Shown in pieces: positions 27,946 through 35,899 of a stretch of 64,000 bases of DNA. Below the pieces are notes generated by a model. It was not told where the DNA came from. It searched no databases and worked only from the letters and a program-made list of their open reading frames with translations. A program made the position numbers and the translations under genes. The stretch is taken from NCBI RefSeq assembly GCF_030407435.1, contig NZ_JASDDK010000004.1:186001-250000 (forward strand), read 5' to 3'. The DNA comes from Winogradskyella bathintestinalis (GTDB lineage: Bacteria > Bacteroidota > Bacteroidia > Flavobacteriales > Flavobacteriaceae). Positions within the stretch are counted from its first letter, which is position 1. The number at the start of each line of letters is the position of its first letter.

Positions 27946-27977
27946 CAAAAGTACTGCCATTATTATTAAAATGTCAA
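27946..27977 (-). promoter_or_regulatory. Promoter of grpE-dnaJ
   Basis: On the minus strand the -7 TACTTTTG (complement of 27946-27953) is preceded by a TTTG whose TTG is the complement of 27975-27977, 21 bp away. The leader would be about 120 nt. Confidence 0.65.
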
Positions 27978-28022
27978 AATGTCATTAACATTTTTTTATC
28001 AATTTTGCGTCTTTCTATTTTC

Positions 28023-28030
28023 TATATTTG
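28023..28030 (+). promoter_or_regulatory. -7 element of the YceI gene
   Basis: TATATTTG fits TAnnTTTG and lies 36 bp before the ATG at 28067. A TTTG at 28004-28007 is closer than the usual spacing. Confidence 0.5.
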
Positions 28031-28066
28031 TGCTCTTAATAACCAAGAACACTAAAAAGACCAAAG

Positions 28067-28720
28067 ATGAAAAAATCAATTTTTAAAATTTTTGCATTAA
28101 CCGCTTTTATTACTTTTTCTAGTTGTGGAGAAAAAGCTAAAGAGGCTGAAACTAAAGATGCTCAAGATGCTGCTATGGCAAATGAGACCGCAATGACTTA
28201 TAATGTTGACACAGAAAAGTCTACCATAAACTGGAAAGGTTTTAAGCCAACCGGTACACATGATGGTACCATTGCTATTAAAGATGGAAAGTTAGACGTT
28301 AATGATGGTACTATTGAAAGTGGAAATTTCACCATTGATATGAATAGTATAGTGGTTAAGGATATTCCTGAAGATGATGAAAATAATGCAAAATTAACTG
28401 GACACTTAACGAGTGCTGACTTTTTTGATGTAGAAGCACATCCTACAGCGACTTTCGAAGTTACTGGAATAGAAAACGTTGATGGCAATGCTATGCTTTC
28501 TGGTAATTTAACAATAAAAGAGGAGACGAATAACATTAGTATTCCGGTTAACACCGAAATTAATGAAGATACGATGACGTTAACCAGTGAAACCTTTACT
28601 ATTGACCGTTCTAAATGGAATGTGAAGTATGGTTCTAAATCTTTCTTTGACGATTTAGGTGATAAATTTATCAATGACAATATTGAATTAACTATTTCTT
28701 TAGTGGCTAATAAAGCATAA
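28067..28720 (+). CDS. YceI family lipoprotein
   Basis: The 217-residue protein has a lipoprotein signal (…FITFSSCGEK). The YceI lipocalin-like barrel follows: 'YNVDTEKSTINWKGFKPTGT', 'GTIESGNFTIDMNSIVV', 'LTSADFFDVEAHPTATFEV' and the C-terminal 'ELTISLVANK'. YceI proteins bind isoprenoid-like lipids in the periplasm. It is divergent from grpE with a shared promoter region. Confidence 0.93.
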   Translation: MKKSIFKIFALTAFITFSSCGEKAKEAETKDAQDAAMANETAMTYNVDTEKSTINWKGFKPTGTHDGTIAIKDGKLDVNDGTIESGNFTIDMNSIVVKDIPEDDENNAKLTGHLTSADFFDVEAHPTATFEVTGIENVDGNAMLSGNLTIKEETNNISIPVNTEINEDTMTLTSETFTIDRSKWNVKYGSKSFFDDLGDKFINDNIELTISLVANKA

Positions 28721-28741
28721 GGAAATCTAAACTATTATTAG

Positions 28742-28775
28742 AAGAGCAGTCATAAAAATGGCTGCTCTTTTTTTT
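28742..28775 (+). terminator. Rho-independent terminator after the YceI gene
   Basis: A hairpin of about 12 bp (AAGAGCAGTCAT / ATGGCTGCTCTT) with a short A loop is followed by a run of eight T, 22 bp after the stop codon. Confidence 0.88.
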
Positions 28776-29139
28776 GTAATATCTATATAATATTAGGGAT
28801 GTAATTATTCTGCATAACGTTCGAAAGCTTATATCTGTGTGTTTTCGTTTTAGCAGTGTTGGTTGAAGACATTGAAGGTTTAGTTTTAAGCAGCTTATTT
28901 ATATATAACGCTGTAAAATACATGGTAAATAAAAAATCCCCAATATAGGGGATTCTTCATAAAAGCTGGCTTTTTTAATTCCCTACAATTAATAGTGACC
29001 AACTCTATTTAAATTATGACTAATGCATTTAATTCATCGTAAATTACAGATATAGCCACCATTGATTCATTTCTAATACCATTAGAATTAACTTTTGTTA
29101 AAAAGAGCTTTTAACGATATTATATACGTCTAAAAGGTC
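28776..29139. other. Non-coding gap between the YceI terminator and the DUF5723 gene
   Basis: About 360 bp between convergent genes. I see only the minus-strand terminator at 28931-28954 and no ORF or RNA gene. Confidence 0.5.
28931..28954 (-). terminator. Rho-independent terminator of the DUF5723 gene
   Basis: A stem AATCCCC/GGGGATT (28935-28941 with 28948-28954) is followed on the minus strand by TTTTTT. It lies about 185 bp beyond the DUF5723 stop. Confidence 0.75.
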
Positions 29140-30465
29140 TTATTTTCTATACAAAGGAATTTTTAGTCCGACATAGACATCAGTTGTTTTAGAATTATCT
29201 GACAACAAATTTGTAATTACTGAACCCGAACCTACTGTCAGTGGTCCTAATCTTAAACCTCCCCCAAAAGAAACTTCACCATATTGTCTAAAACTCAGTG
29301 GTGCATAAAAACTAAACCATTTAGTTTCTAATCTAGGTGCCACCAATACGGTATTTAATACAGCGTTACTAAAGTCTGCGCCATCTTTCACTAAAGACAA
29401 ATCTGCCTGTGCACTAACATAAAACTTTTTACTTATGCGATAATCAATTAATAAATGAAGTGCGGTTGGTAATTTTACTTTGGTAGCCTTGTCAGTTTCT
29501 ATTCCTACATAGTTATCCTCTAAAAAATCTTCTGTATCTTCTTCAAAATTAGAGGTACTTACAGTCGCATCTAAGTTATAAGTTGAAAATTCAGTGTCAC
29601 TATAATTTATAGAACCAATATCTGTTACAGACACTCCAACTTTCAATTTATAGGAATCTTTATAGCTAGGTAAAGTATCATTGTCTCGGTTTGGGTGCCA
29701 TTGATAGGTAAAACCAACATCTAAGCCAAAACCAGATGTTAGTTCTTCGAAATCTATTTCATTGTCTTCAAAATCTCTACTAGAGCCGTAGTTTAATTCC
29801 CCTTCTGTAGTTAATGTTTCTGAAGATGCTGTGTATTGACCTCCCAATCCAGGACTACTCATAAATACGCTTCCCGCACCTTGTAAATACTTTAGCGTGG
29901 CTCCAGCTTTTAAAACGTGGTTGGGTTTGTCCATTAATATACGCCCATACGCCAATCCAATTTCTGCCCAAGCATGTATAGTACCATTTAGATCTTCAGA
30001 ATCAAAATTGAAGTTCTCGCCGGTATCAAAATCATCGACAATGGCTTCGTACAGTTCTCCATTAATATTATTAATATTCAAATTAGCTCTGATTCTACTA
30101 ACAATCCCAATACTACTTCTTTTACTAAGATTAAACATAAAGGAAGGTCCGATGACATCTGCATTAAAGAAAAAATTATTTGCGTCGCTTGGTGATTTCT
30201 CCGCATCTTCTTCAAAATCAAATCCGCCATCAGATTTTATGATATCGCTAACATTAATACCAAAATAATCGCTGCCGCCAAATACACTGGCAGAAAATAA
30301 ATTAATATCAGCTCTCACATTAGAACCGACAATAGAAGAAGGATTGTAGACCGCTCCTTGAATGCCAGAATAATTATCAATTGAATGCCCCACATAACTT
30401 TGGGAAAAAGAGGCAATAAAGATTAAAAGAAAGACATTTAGAGTAAGTAGTTTTTTTAATTTCAT
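29140..30465 (-). CDS. Outer-membrane barrel protein of the DUF5723 (PorV-like) family
   Basis: The 441-residue protein has a signal peptide (…FLLIFIASFSQS) and starts the mature part with 'SYVGHSIDNYSGIQGAVYNP', the marker of DUF5723. The rest is barrel-like, ending in strands such as 'FGGGLRLGPLTVGSGSVI' and 'TDVYVGLKIPLYRK'. Function is unknown; relatives resemble FadL/PorV barrels. It is a single-gene unit. Confidence 0.85.
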   Translation of the reverse strand: MKLKKLLTLNVFLLIFIASFSQSYVGHSIDNYSGIQGAVYNPSSIVGSNVRADINLFSASVFGGSDYFGINVSDIIKSDGGFDFEEDAEKSPSDANNFFFNADVIGPSFMFNLSKRSSIGIVSRIRANLNINNINGELYEAIVDDFDTGENFNFDSEDLNGTIHAWAEIGLAYGRILMDKPNHVLKAGATLKYLQGAGSVFMSSPGLGGQYTASSETLTTEGELNYGSSRDFEDNEIDFEELTSGFGLDVGFTYQWHPNRDNDTLPSYKDSYKLKVGVSVTDIGSINYSDTEFSTYNLDATVSTSNFEEDTEDFLEDNYVGIETDKATKVKLPTALHLLIDYRISKKFYVSAQADLSLVKDGADFSNAVLNTVLVAPRLETKWFSFYAPLSFRQYGEVSFGGGLRLGPLTVGSGSVITNLLSDNSKTTDVYVGLKIPLYRK

Positions 30466-30781
30466 AATAATATAAAGTTGATTAATAGCAATGTCGAATT
30501 TATAAATTATCGTTAAATCCTATTGTTTTTCTAGTTGTAATACACGTTTCTAAGATTAAAATTAATTAGGACTGATAAAATACCCGAATAGACTGTTAAT
30601 AAGACAGATATATTTTAAAATTGATTTCAAAAATACATTTATTGATCTCAGATTTTAACCTATGAATCGATTAGATAAAAAAAATCAAATTTAAAAGACG
30701 AGAAAATAATTGTGAGCGCTTAATATAAGAAAGCGTCCATTCATTTTTTAGTAAGTTTCAAGATGAACAGACCTGAACGTA
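30466..30781. other. Non-coding gap upstream of the DUF5723 gene
   Basis: About 315 bp without an ORF. No consensus promoter was found for the minus-strand gene; a weak imperfect hairpin sits near 30715-30735. Confidence 0.4.
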
Positions 30782-30967
30782 TTACATGAAAATATATTTA
30801 ATTGCAGCTATCATGCCGATAAACCCAATGAAGGCAATGAGCACCCAAACGGTACCTTTATAATAACGTTTATGAAGATGAAGATCTTTACGGTATTGAT
30901 AACCGATAATTATTACAAAGGCAATAAAAAATAATATTCCAAAAATCAATTGACCAGTCGTAAACAT
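30782..30967 (-). CDS. Small two-helix membrane protein
   Basis: A longer frame begins at 31006, but a good promoter lies at 30983-31014 (see that entry), so the ATG at 30967 is chosen, giving 61 residues. There are two membrane helices ('LIFGILFFIAFVIIIGYQY' and 'VWVLIAFIGFIGMIAAIKY') joined by a basic loop (RKDLHLHKRYYKG). This topology is common in small flavobacterial inner-membrane proteins. Function is unknown. It is divergent from the MazG-like gene. Confidence 0.75.
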   Translation of the reverse strand: MFTTGQLIFGILFFIAFVIIIGYQYRKDLHLHKRYYKGTVWVLIAFIGFIGMIAAIKYIFM

Positions 30968-30982
30968 CTTCTTATTTTTATG

Positions 30983-31014
30983 CAAAAATAAGGATTTAAA
31001 ACACAATTATGCAA
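30983..31014 (-). promoter_or_regulatory. Promoter of the small membrane protein gene
   Basis: Minus-strand -7 TATTTTTG (complement of 30983-30990) and -33 TTG (complement of 31012-31014) are 21 bp apart. The -33 lies within the first codons of the divergent MazG-like gene. Confidence 0.55.
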
Positions 31015-31395
31015 GACAAAATTAATGCGGTAAAAGCATTTCATACCGCTTTTAAAATCGGACATCGAGAAACACCTAAAGCGGATTTAGGAATAGAAAA
31101 AAATATGCTGCGCTACAAACTGATGCGCGAGGAAAATGAAGAATATTTAGAAGCGGCAAATGATAATGATCTAACTGAAGTTGCTGATGCTTTGGGTGAT
31201 ATGCTTTACATACTTTGCGGCACTATTATAGAACATGGTATGCAACATAAAATTGAAGAAGTGTTTGAAGAAATTCAACGTAGTAATATGAGTAAATTAG
31301 GTAACGACGGAGAACCTATCTATCGAGAAGATGGCAAAGTTTTAAAGGGTCCTAATTATTTTAAGCCTAGCATAAAAGAGATTTTAGAGCGATAA
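31009..31395 (+). CDS. MazG-like nucleoside triphosphate pyrophosphohydrolase family protein
   Basis: The 128-residue all-helical protein carries the metal-binding pattern 'MREENEEYLEA' then 'EVADALGDMLYI', the EExxE…ExxD arrangement of the MazG/PRA-PH fold. It ends with 'YREDGKVLKGPNYFKP', a tail typical of a Bacteroidota subgroup. It would cleave NTPs to NMP and pyrophosphate in house-cleaning; substrate unknown. It reads away from the small membrane protein gene. Confidence 0.85.
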   Translation: MQDKINAVKAFHTAFKIGHRETPKADLGIEKNMLRYKLMREENEEYLEAANDNDLTEVADALGDMLYILCGTIIEHGMQHKIEEVFEEIQRSNMSKLGNDGEPIYREDGKVLKGPNYFKPSIKEILER

Positions 31396-31618
31396 TGGAC
31401 ACTAATTTGAGTGAAAAAGATTCTTAAAGGGATAAGAAAAGTGAGTGAGATGCTTTTCAAAAAATAGGCATAATATTTCATGTTTTATAAAGATGCCTTG
31501 TGAAATTGAAAAACAATTATACAATCTAATTAATCAAACACAATCGTAGTTGTGAAGGTAAACCTCATCTCAAAATCTAAAATCTTATTGGAAAAACAAT
31601 GTATTTCGATCTCAGTTG

Positions 31619-32698
31619 TTATTTAGGCTTAACCTCATATCTCCACCCATGAACATCCTCCGAAATATTATATTGAATATTCATTAAGGTTTTTTTAAAT
31701 AATTTGGCATACGAATTATCGGAATCGATATCTGCTATTTCGAACAATTCATCCTTATGTTGAAAAGCAGAAATCTCACTGATCACAGCGGCAGTACCTG
31801 CTCCAAAAATTTCTTTGAGACTTCCATCTCTTGCCGCATTTTTAATTTCTTCAACCTTAACTTGTCTAACTTCACATGTTATTCCTAAATCTTCCGCTAA
31901 TTGAATAATACTTTTTCTCGTAATTCCATCTAAAATTCGATCACTAACAGGAGCCGTAAGCAACGTATCGTTCACTCTAAAAAACACATTCATTGTACCA
32001 GCTTCTTCCATAAAACTATGCGTATCGGCATCGGTCCAAATTATTTGCTGAAAGCCTTCTTTTTGAGCTAAACTAGTCGGATAAAATTGTGCTGCATAAT
32101 TACCCGCTGCTTTTGCTGCACCTACACCACCATTTGCAGAACGACTATATTGCTCGGCCACCAAAACTCGTACAGGTGTATTGTAATAAGACTGTGCCGG
32201 AGAGCATAAAATCATGAATCGATATGTATTTGCAGGAGATGCCGAAATTGCTGGTTCTGTGGCAATGACAAACGGACGTATATACAAAGAATTGCCTATA
32301 CCTGGCATAATCCAATCATTATCTAAATTTAATAATGTTTCTAATCCCTCAAAAAAATAGTTCTCAGGAAATGCTGGTATGGCCATACGTTCCGCGGACT
32401 TGTTGATTCTTTCAAAATTTTGCTTTGGCCTAAATAGAAAAACTCTACCTTCATCGGTTTTATAAGCTTTCATACCTTCAAAAACCGCCTGTCCATAATG
32501 AAATACACGAGCCGAAGGCTCAATGGTCATCGCTTGATATGGTGTAATTTTAGGAGTTTGCCACTTGCCACTTTTATAGTCACAAACAAACATGTGATCC
32601 GTAAACACACGTCCAAAATCTAACTTACTAAAATCGACTTGCTCAATTTTCGATGTCTTGGATTCCTCAACACTGATTTTTTCTTTATAAATTGCCAT
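31619..32698 (-). CDS. ilvE: Branched-chain amino acid aminotransferase
   Basis: The frame is open from 32728, but a -7 element (32718-32725) lies within that extension, so the start is the ATG at 32698 (MAIYKEKISV), giving 359 residues. It is a fold-type IV PLP enzyme: 'FHYGQAVFEGMKAYKTDEG', 'YIRPFVIATEP', the PLP Lys in 'GVGAAKAAGNYAAQ', 'EEAGTMNVFF' and 'FGAGTAAVISEI'. It transfers amino groups between Leu/Ile/Val and 2-oxoglutarate. It is divergent from the DUF4920 gene. Confidence 0.95.
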   Translation of the reverse strand: MAIYKEKISVEESKTSKIEQVDFSKLDFGRVFTDHMFVCDYKSGKWQTPKITPYQAMTIEPSARVFHYGQAVFEGMKAYKTDEGRVFLFRPKQNFERINKSAERMAIPAFPENYFFEGLETLLNLDNDWIMPGIGNSLYIRPFVIATEPAISASPANTYRFMILCSPAQSYYNTPVRVLVAEQYSRSANGGVGAAKAAGNYAAQFYPTSLAQKEGFQQIIWTDADTHSFMEEAGTMNVFFRVNDTLLTAPVSDRILDGITRKSIIQLAEDLGITCEVRQVKVEEIKNAARDGSLKEIFGAGTAAVISEISAFQHKDELFEIADIDSDNSYAKLFKKTLMNIQYNISEDVHGWRYEVKPK

Positions 32699-32717
32699 AA
32701 TTATTGCGGTTTGGTAA

Positions 32718-32725
32718 CAAAAATA
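32718..32725 (-). promoter_or_regulatory. -7 promoter element of ilvE
   Basis: Minus-strand TATTTTTG fits TAnnTTTG, 19 bp before the ATG at 32698. No clear -33 TTG at 20 bp. Confidence 0.5.
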
Positions 32726-32770
32726 CATAATCGATACCGTTAAAAAAAAGTAATATTGGCTTAAATTTCA

Positions 32771-32778
32771 TAAATTTG
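32771..32778 (+). promoter_or_regulatory. -7 promoter element of the DUF4920 gene
   Basis: TAAATTTG fits TAnnTTTG, 34 bp before the ATG at 32813. Confidence 0.5.
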
Positions 32779-32812
32779 TAATTCAAAAACAATCAATTCA
32801 AAACTAAATGTA

Positions 32813-33322
32813 ATGAGAAAAATCGTACTCTTAATAACTGTTTCAATGGCTATTTTATCTTGTAAAAATGATCCTGAAGCTACGGATGTTCAAAACCAAG
32901 CAGAAATTGAAAAACAAGACGTGGCCTACGCTTCTTTTGGTAAAGAAATCAATGATGCGGATGCATTAACTGGTGAACGCATGGTGGAGCATTACAAAAA
33001 TCTTAAAGTTGGCGATACAATTACTTCTAAAATGAAAGGAGAAATTATCGAAGTTTGCTCTAAAAAGGGCTGTTGGATGACACTAGATGCTGATGGTGAA
33101 AATGATATAATGGTAAAATTTAAGGATTATGGTTTTTTTATGCCGTTAAATGCTGAAGGTGATGTTGCCATCAACGGTAAAGCCTATGTTTCTGAAACTT
33201 CGGTTGATGAACTTAGACATTATGCAGAGGATGCAGGTAAATCTGAAGAAGAAATTGCTTCTATCACTGAACCGAAATTTCAATATCATTTTGAAGCTGA
33301 TGGTGTTTTACTTAAACAATAA
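32813..33322 (+). CDS. DUF4920 family lipoprotein
   Basis: The 169-residue protein has a lipobox in 'VSMAILSCKND'. The DUF4920 domain follows ('DTITSKMKGEIIEVCSKKGC', 'WMTLDADGENDIMVKFKDYG', 'AYVSETSVDELRHYAEDAG'). The OB-like segment with 'CSKKGCW' might bind metal. A cytochrome-like lipoprotein gene overlaps its 3' end by 23 bp, so they are translated from one message. Confidence 0.88.
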   Translation: MRKIVLLITVSMAILSCKNDPEATDVQNQAEIEKQDVAYASFGKEINDADALTGERMVEHYKNLKVGDTITSKMKGEIIEVCSKKGCWMTLDADGENDIMVKFKDYGFFMPLNAEGDVAINGKAYVSETSVDELRHYAEDAGKSEEEIASITEPKFQYHFEADGVLLKQ

Positions 33323-33758
33323 ATTTCTTTTCACTTTTCTTTTTTCTATTTTACTATTATCTAGCTGCAAAAATGAAGAAAAAAAAGTAGAGAATAAGTC
33401 AAAAAAAACTGTGGTATATGACATGTACCAACCTTCTGAAATGGCTAATTTTATGAATGCTCTATACGCATTCAATAAACAATTAAAAGCACAAATAATT
33501 GCTGGAGAAACACCAACAAGATTACCTTTAGATTTATTAAAATTACATTCGGCGGAAATGACTGAAGGTAAATACAGAAGTCAAAATTGGCGAAGTTTTG
33601 TAAATGTTTTTATTACATCTCAAGAAGCCGTTATGGATACCTTGCAGAACAAAGACTTAAAGACGCTATACAATACCGCGATTGGCAATTGTTTAAGCTG
33701 TCACAAAACGGAATGCACAGGGCCAATACCTAAAATTAAAAAACTATTGATTCAGTAA
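33300..33758 (+). CDS. Cytochrome c-like lipoprotein
   Basis: The open frame starts at 33150, but only the ATG at 33300 gives a lipoprotein signal peptide (MVFYLNNKFLFTFLFSILLL then SSC), so 33300 is chosen (152 residues). The body is helical. A single haem-c motif 'CLSCH' (in 'GNCLSCHKTECTGPIPK') sits near the C-terminus, as in cytochrome c' or c-556-like proteins, where the haem is at the end. It should sit on the periplasmic side as an electron carrier or sensor. It overlaps the DUF4920 gene and precedes mnmD by 1 bp. Confidence 0.8.
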   Translation: MVFYLNNKFLFTFLFSILLLSSCKNEEKKVENKSKKTVVYDMYQPSEMANFMNALYAFNKQLKAQIIAGETPTRLPLDLLKLHSAEMTEGKYRSQNWRSFVNVFITSQEAVMDTLQNKDLKTLYNTAIGNCLSCHKTECTGPIPKIKKLLIQ

Positions 33759-33759
33759 T

Positions 33760-34461
33760 TTGAAGCGAAATATTATTACGACATCAGATGGTTCTAAGAC
33801 CATACAAATAGAAGAATGGAATGAACAGTATCATTCCATTCATGGTGCCCTGCAAGAGGCTAACCACGTTTTTTTAAAGCATGGTTTATCTTATTTTTCT
33901 GATTTTGTTATAGCGTCTGGTGAGACCATCTCAGAGTCTCGACCTATTTCTATTTTAGAAATTGGTTTTGGCACAGGTCTAAACGCATTTCTTACCTTAA
34001 TTGCAGCCGAAAAATTAAAGTTAATTATTGCTTATACTGGGGTTGAAGCCTACCCTGTTAAATTAAAAGAAATAGATCAACTCAATTATGTAGAACTTAT
34101 TTCAACCAACCATAAAACTAGTTTTGAAAAATTGCATGAGTCACCATGGGAAGAAGGCATAGACATTACATCGAACTTCAAATTAGAAAAACAGCAAAAT
34201 TTTTTTAAAGATATTACGGCTCAAAATAAATTCGATATCATTTATTTCGATGCCTTCGGGGCTCGCGTCCAACCTGATTTGTGGGATGAAAATATGTTTT
34301 TAATTATGTTCAATGCTTTAAAAGTTAATGGGGTTTTGGTAACGTATTCTGCAAAAGGTAGCGTAAGACGTGCCATGCAGGCTGTGGGCTTTACAGTTGA
34401 ACGACTACCTGGACCTCCCGGCAAACGAGAAATGCTACGAGCGCTTAAATTACGAGCGTAA
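33760..34461 (+). CDS. mnmD: tRNA 5-methylaminomethyl-2-thiouridine methyltransferase (MnmD-like)
   Basis: Translation appears to begin at a TTG one base after the preceding stop codon; no upstream ATG is available. The 233 residues match the stand-alone methyltransferase half of MnmC: 'GLSYFSDFVIASGETISESR', SAM motif 'ILEIGFGTGLNAFLT', 'FDIIYFDAFGARVQPDLWD', and the C-terminal 'VERLPGPPGKREMLRA'. It finishes the mnm5s2U34 modification in tRNA. It appears co-transcribed with the two lipoprotein genes. Confidence 0.93.
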   Translation: MKRNIITTSDGSKTIQIEEWNEQYHSIHGALQEANHVFLKHGLSYFSDFVIASGETISESRPISILEIGFGTGLNAFLTLIAAEKLKLIIAYTGVEAYPVKLKEIDQLNYVELISTNHKTSFEKLHESPWEEGIDITSNFKLEKQQNFFKDITAQNKFDIIYFDAFGARVQPDLWDENMFLIMFNALKVNGVLVTYSAKGSVRRAMQAVGFTVERLPGPPGKREMLRALKLRA

Positions 34462-34742
34462 CATTTTAGTCATCGTAATAAGTTCAATGCCGTGCACCGC
34501 CGCTGTAGTATAAGCCATTTTGAGAGTAGTTTTATTTTATAAATTCTCGATTATTAAAAAGAAGTGGCTGAAGTCACTGTAAGTATTAAATTGATTCAAT
34601 AATTATTCTTCCATAAAATGAATCCGAGATTACCAAACAAATCCTCAGTATCAGTTATTTTCATTAACGGCTAAACGTTAAATCGACATTAAACTTCTTT
34701 CATTGACCTTGTTCCTTTCGTATCTTTAAGTAAAAAGTATAA

Positions 34743-35648
34743 ATGACCGTTTTAATTACAGGAGCAACAGGATTAATAGGACAGAAGATTGTAGAACAAT
34801 GTCATAATAAAGGAATTAACGTACATTATTTGACAACGTCGAAATCTAAATTAAAAACAGAACCAAATTACAAAGGTTTTTATTGGAATCCGGATACCAA
34901 TGATATCGACCATAATTGTTTTAAGAATGTGTCGGCTATTATCAATATGGTTGGGGCTTCAATTTCCGAACGTTGGACGGAGGATTACAAAAAAGTAATT
35001 TTAGAAAGTCGAACTAAAACTGCTCAACTCCTGCAAGATACTATTAGAACACATAATTATGAGATTGATCAGGTGGTTTCTGCCAGTGCTATTGGGATTT
35101 ACCCTACCAGTTTAATCAATTATTATGAGGAGGATAATACTGAGATTTCAGAAACATTTTTAGGTAAAGTGGTACACGAGTGGGAAACTGCTGTAGATCG
35201 TTTTAAGGTGTTGGGTTGTAAAGTTGCAAAAATTAGAATTGGATTAGTATTGGCTAATGACGGAGGTGCATTACCCGAAATCGTTAAACCCATAAAATTA
35301 GGTGTTGGCGCAGCCTTTGGCAGTGGTAAACAATGGCAAAGCTGGATTCATGTAGATGACTTGGCTTCTTTATTTGTCTATGCCGTTCAACATAATTTTG
35401 AAGGGATTTACAACGGCGTTGCACCGAACCCTGTAAGTAATAATGAATTGACAAAAGCTGCCGCTAATATTCTAAACCGTCCGTTGATTTTACCAAATAT
35501 TCCAAAATTCGTTATGAAATTGATTCTGGGCGATATGCATATTTTGTTGTATGAAAGCCAACGCGTTAGTTCTCAAAAAATAGAAACGGAAGGTTTTAAT
35601 TTTGAATTCGTGAATTTGAAACCTGCCTTAGAAAACTTGCTAGAATAA
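34743..35648 (+). CDS. TIGR01777-type NAD(P)-dependent epimerase/SDR protein
   Basis: The 301-residue protein begins with the Rossmann motif 'VLITGATGLIGQKIVEQC'. It has 'AIINMVGASISERWTEDYKK', 'VVSASAIGIYP' and the C-terminal DUF1731-like part ('LTKAAANILNRPLILPNIP'). These match the SDR39U1/YfcH family. Substrate is unknown. A TATCTTTA -7-like element (34721-34728) precedes it. Confidence 0.92.
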   Translation: MTVLITGATGLIGQKIVEQCHNKGINVHYLTTSKSKLKTEPNYKGFYWNPDTNDIDHNCFKNVSAIINMVGASISERWTEDYKKVILESRTKTAQLLQDTIRTHNYEIDQVVSASAIGIYPTSLINYYEEDNTEISETFLGKVVHEWETAVDRFKVLGCKVAKIRIGLVLANDGGALPEIVKPIKLGVGAAFGSGKQWQSWIHVDDLASLFVYAVQHNFEGIYNGVAPNPVSNNELTKAAANILNRPLILPNIPKFVMKLILGDMHILLYESQRVSSQKIETEGFNFEFVNLKPALENLLE

Positions 35649-35849
35649 TGTTTCTTATGCTCCACCAGCGTATTTAGCTCATAAATACCTTATTTTCAAT
35701 AGATAAACTACAAATAATTATCTCCCTTTTAAACTTTTACATCTTACTCTTTAGGCACAATCTAGAGGATTCCAATGATGTTAAATGTTAAGTTTGTTAA
35801 AACGTTGTGTTTATAGTGCGTTTATAAAATCATTAATGCTATTTCACAA

Positions 35850-35881
35850 AAAAAGCACCTACATTACTGCAGGTGCTTTTT
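35850..35881. terminator. Bidirectional terminator between convergent genes
   Basis: Stem 35850-35860 (AAAAAGCACCT) with 35871-35881 (AGGTGCTTTTT), 10-nt loop, and A/T tracts on both sides. It serves the M49 peptidase gene and probably the SDR gene. Confidence 0.88.
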
Positions 35882-35899
35882 AATTATATTACGATCAGC

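Noticed and set aside
28198-28680. 160-codon ORF antisense to the YceI gene
   Set aside because: It is fully inside the well-supported YceI coding region in an opposite frame; its Ser/Val/Leu-rich translation is a shadow.
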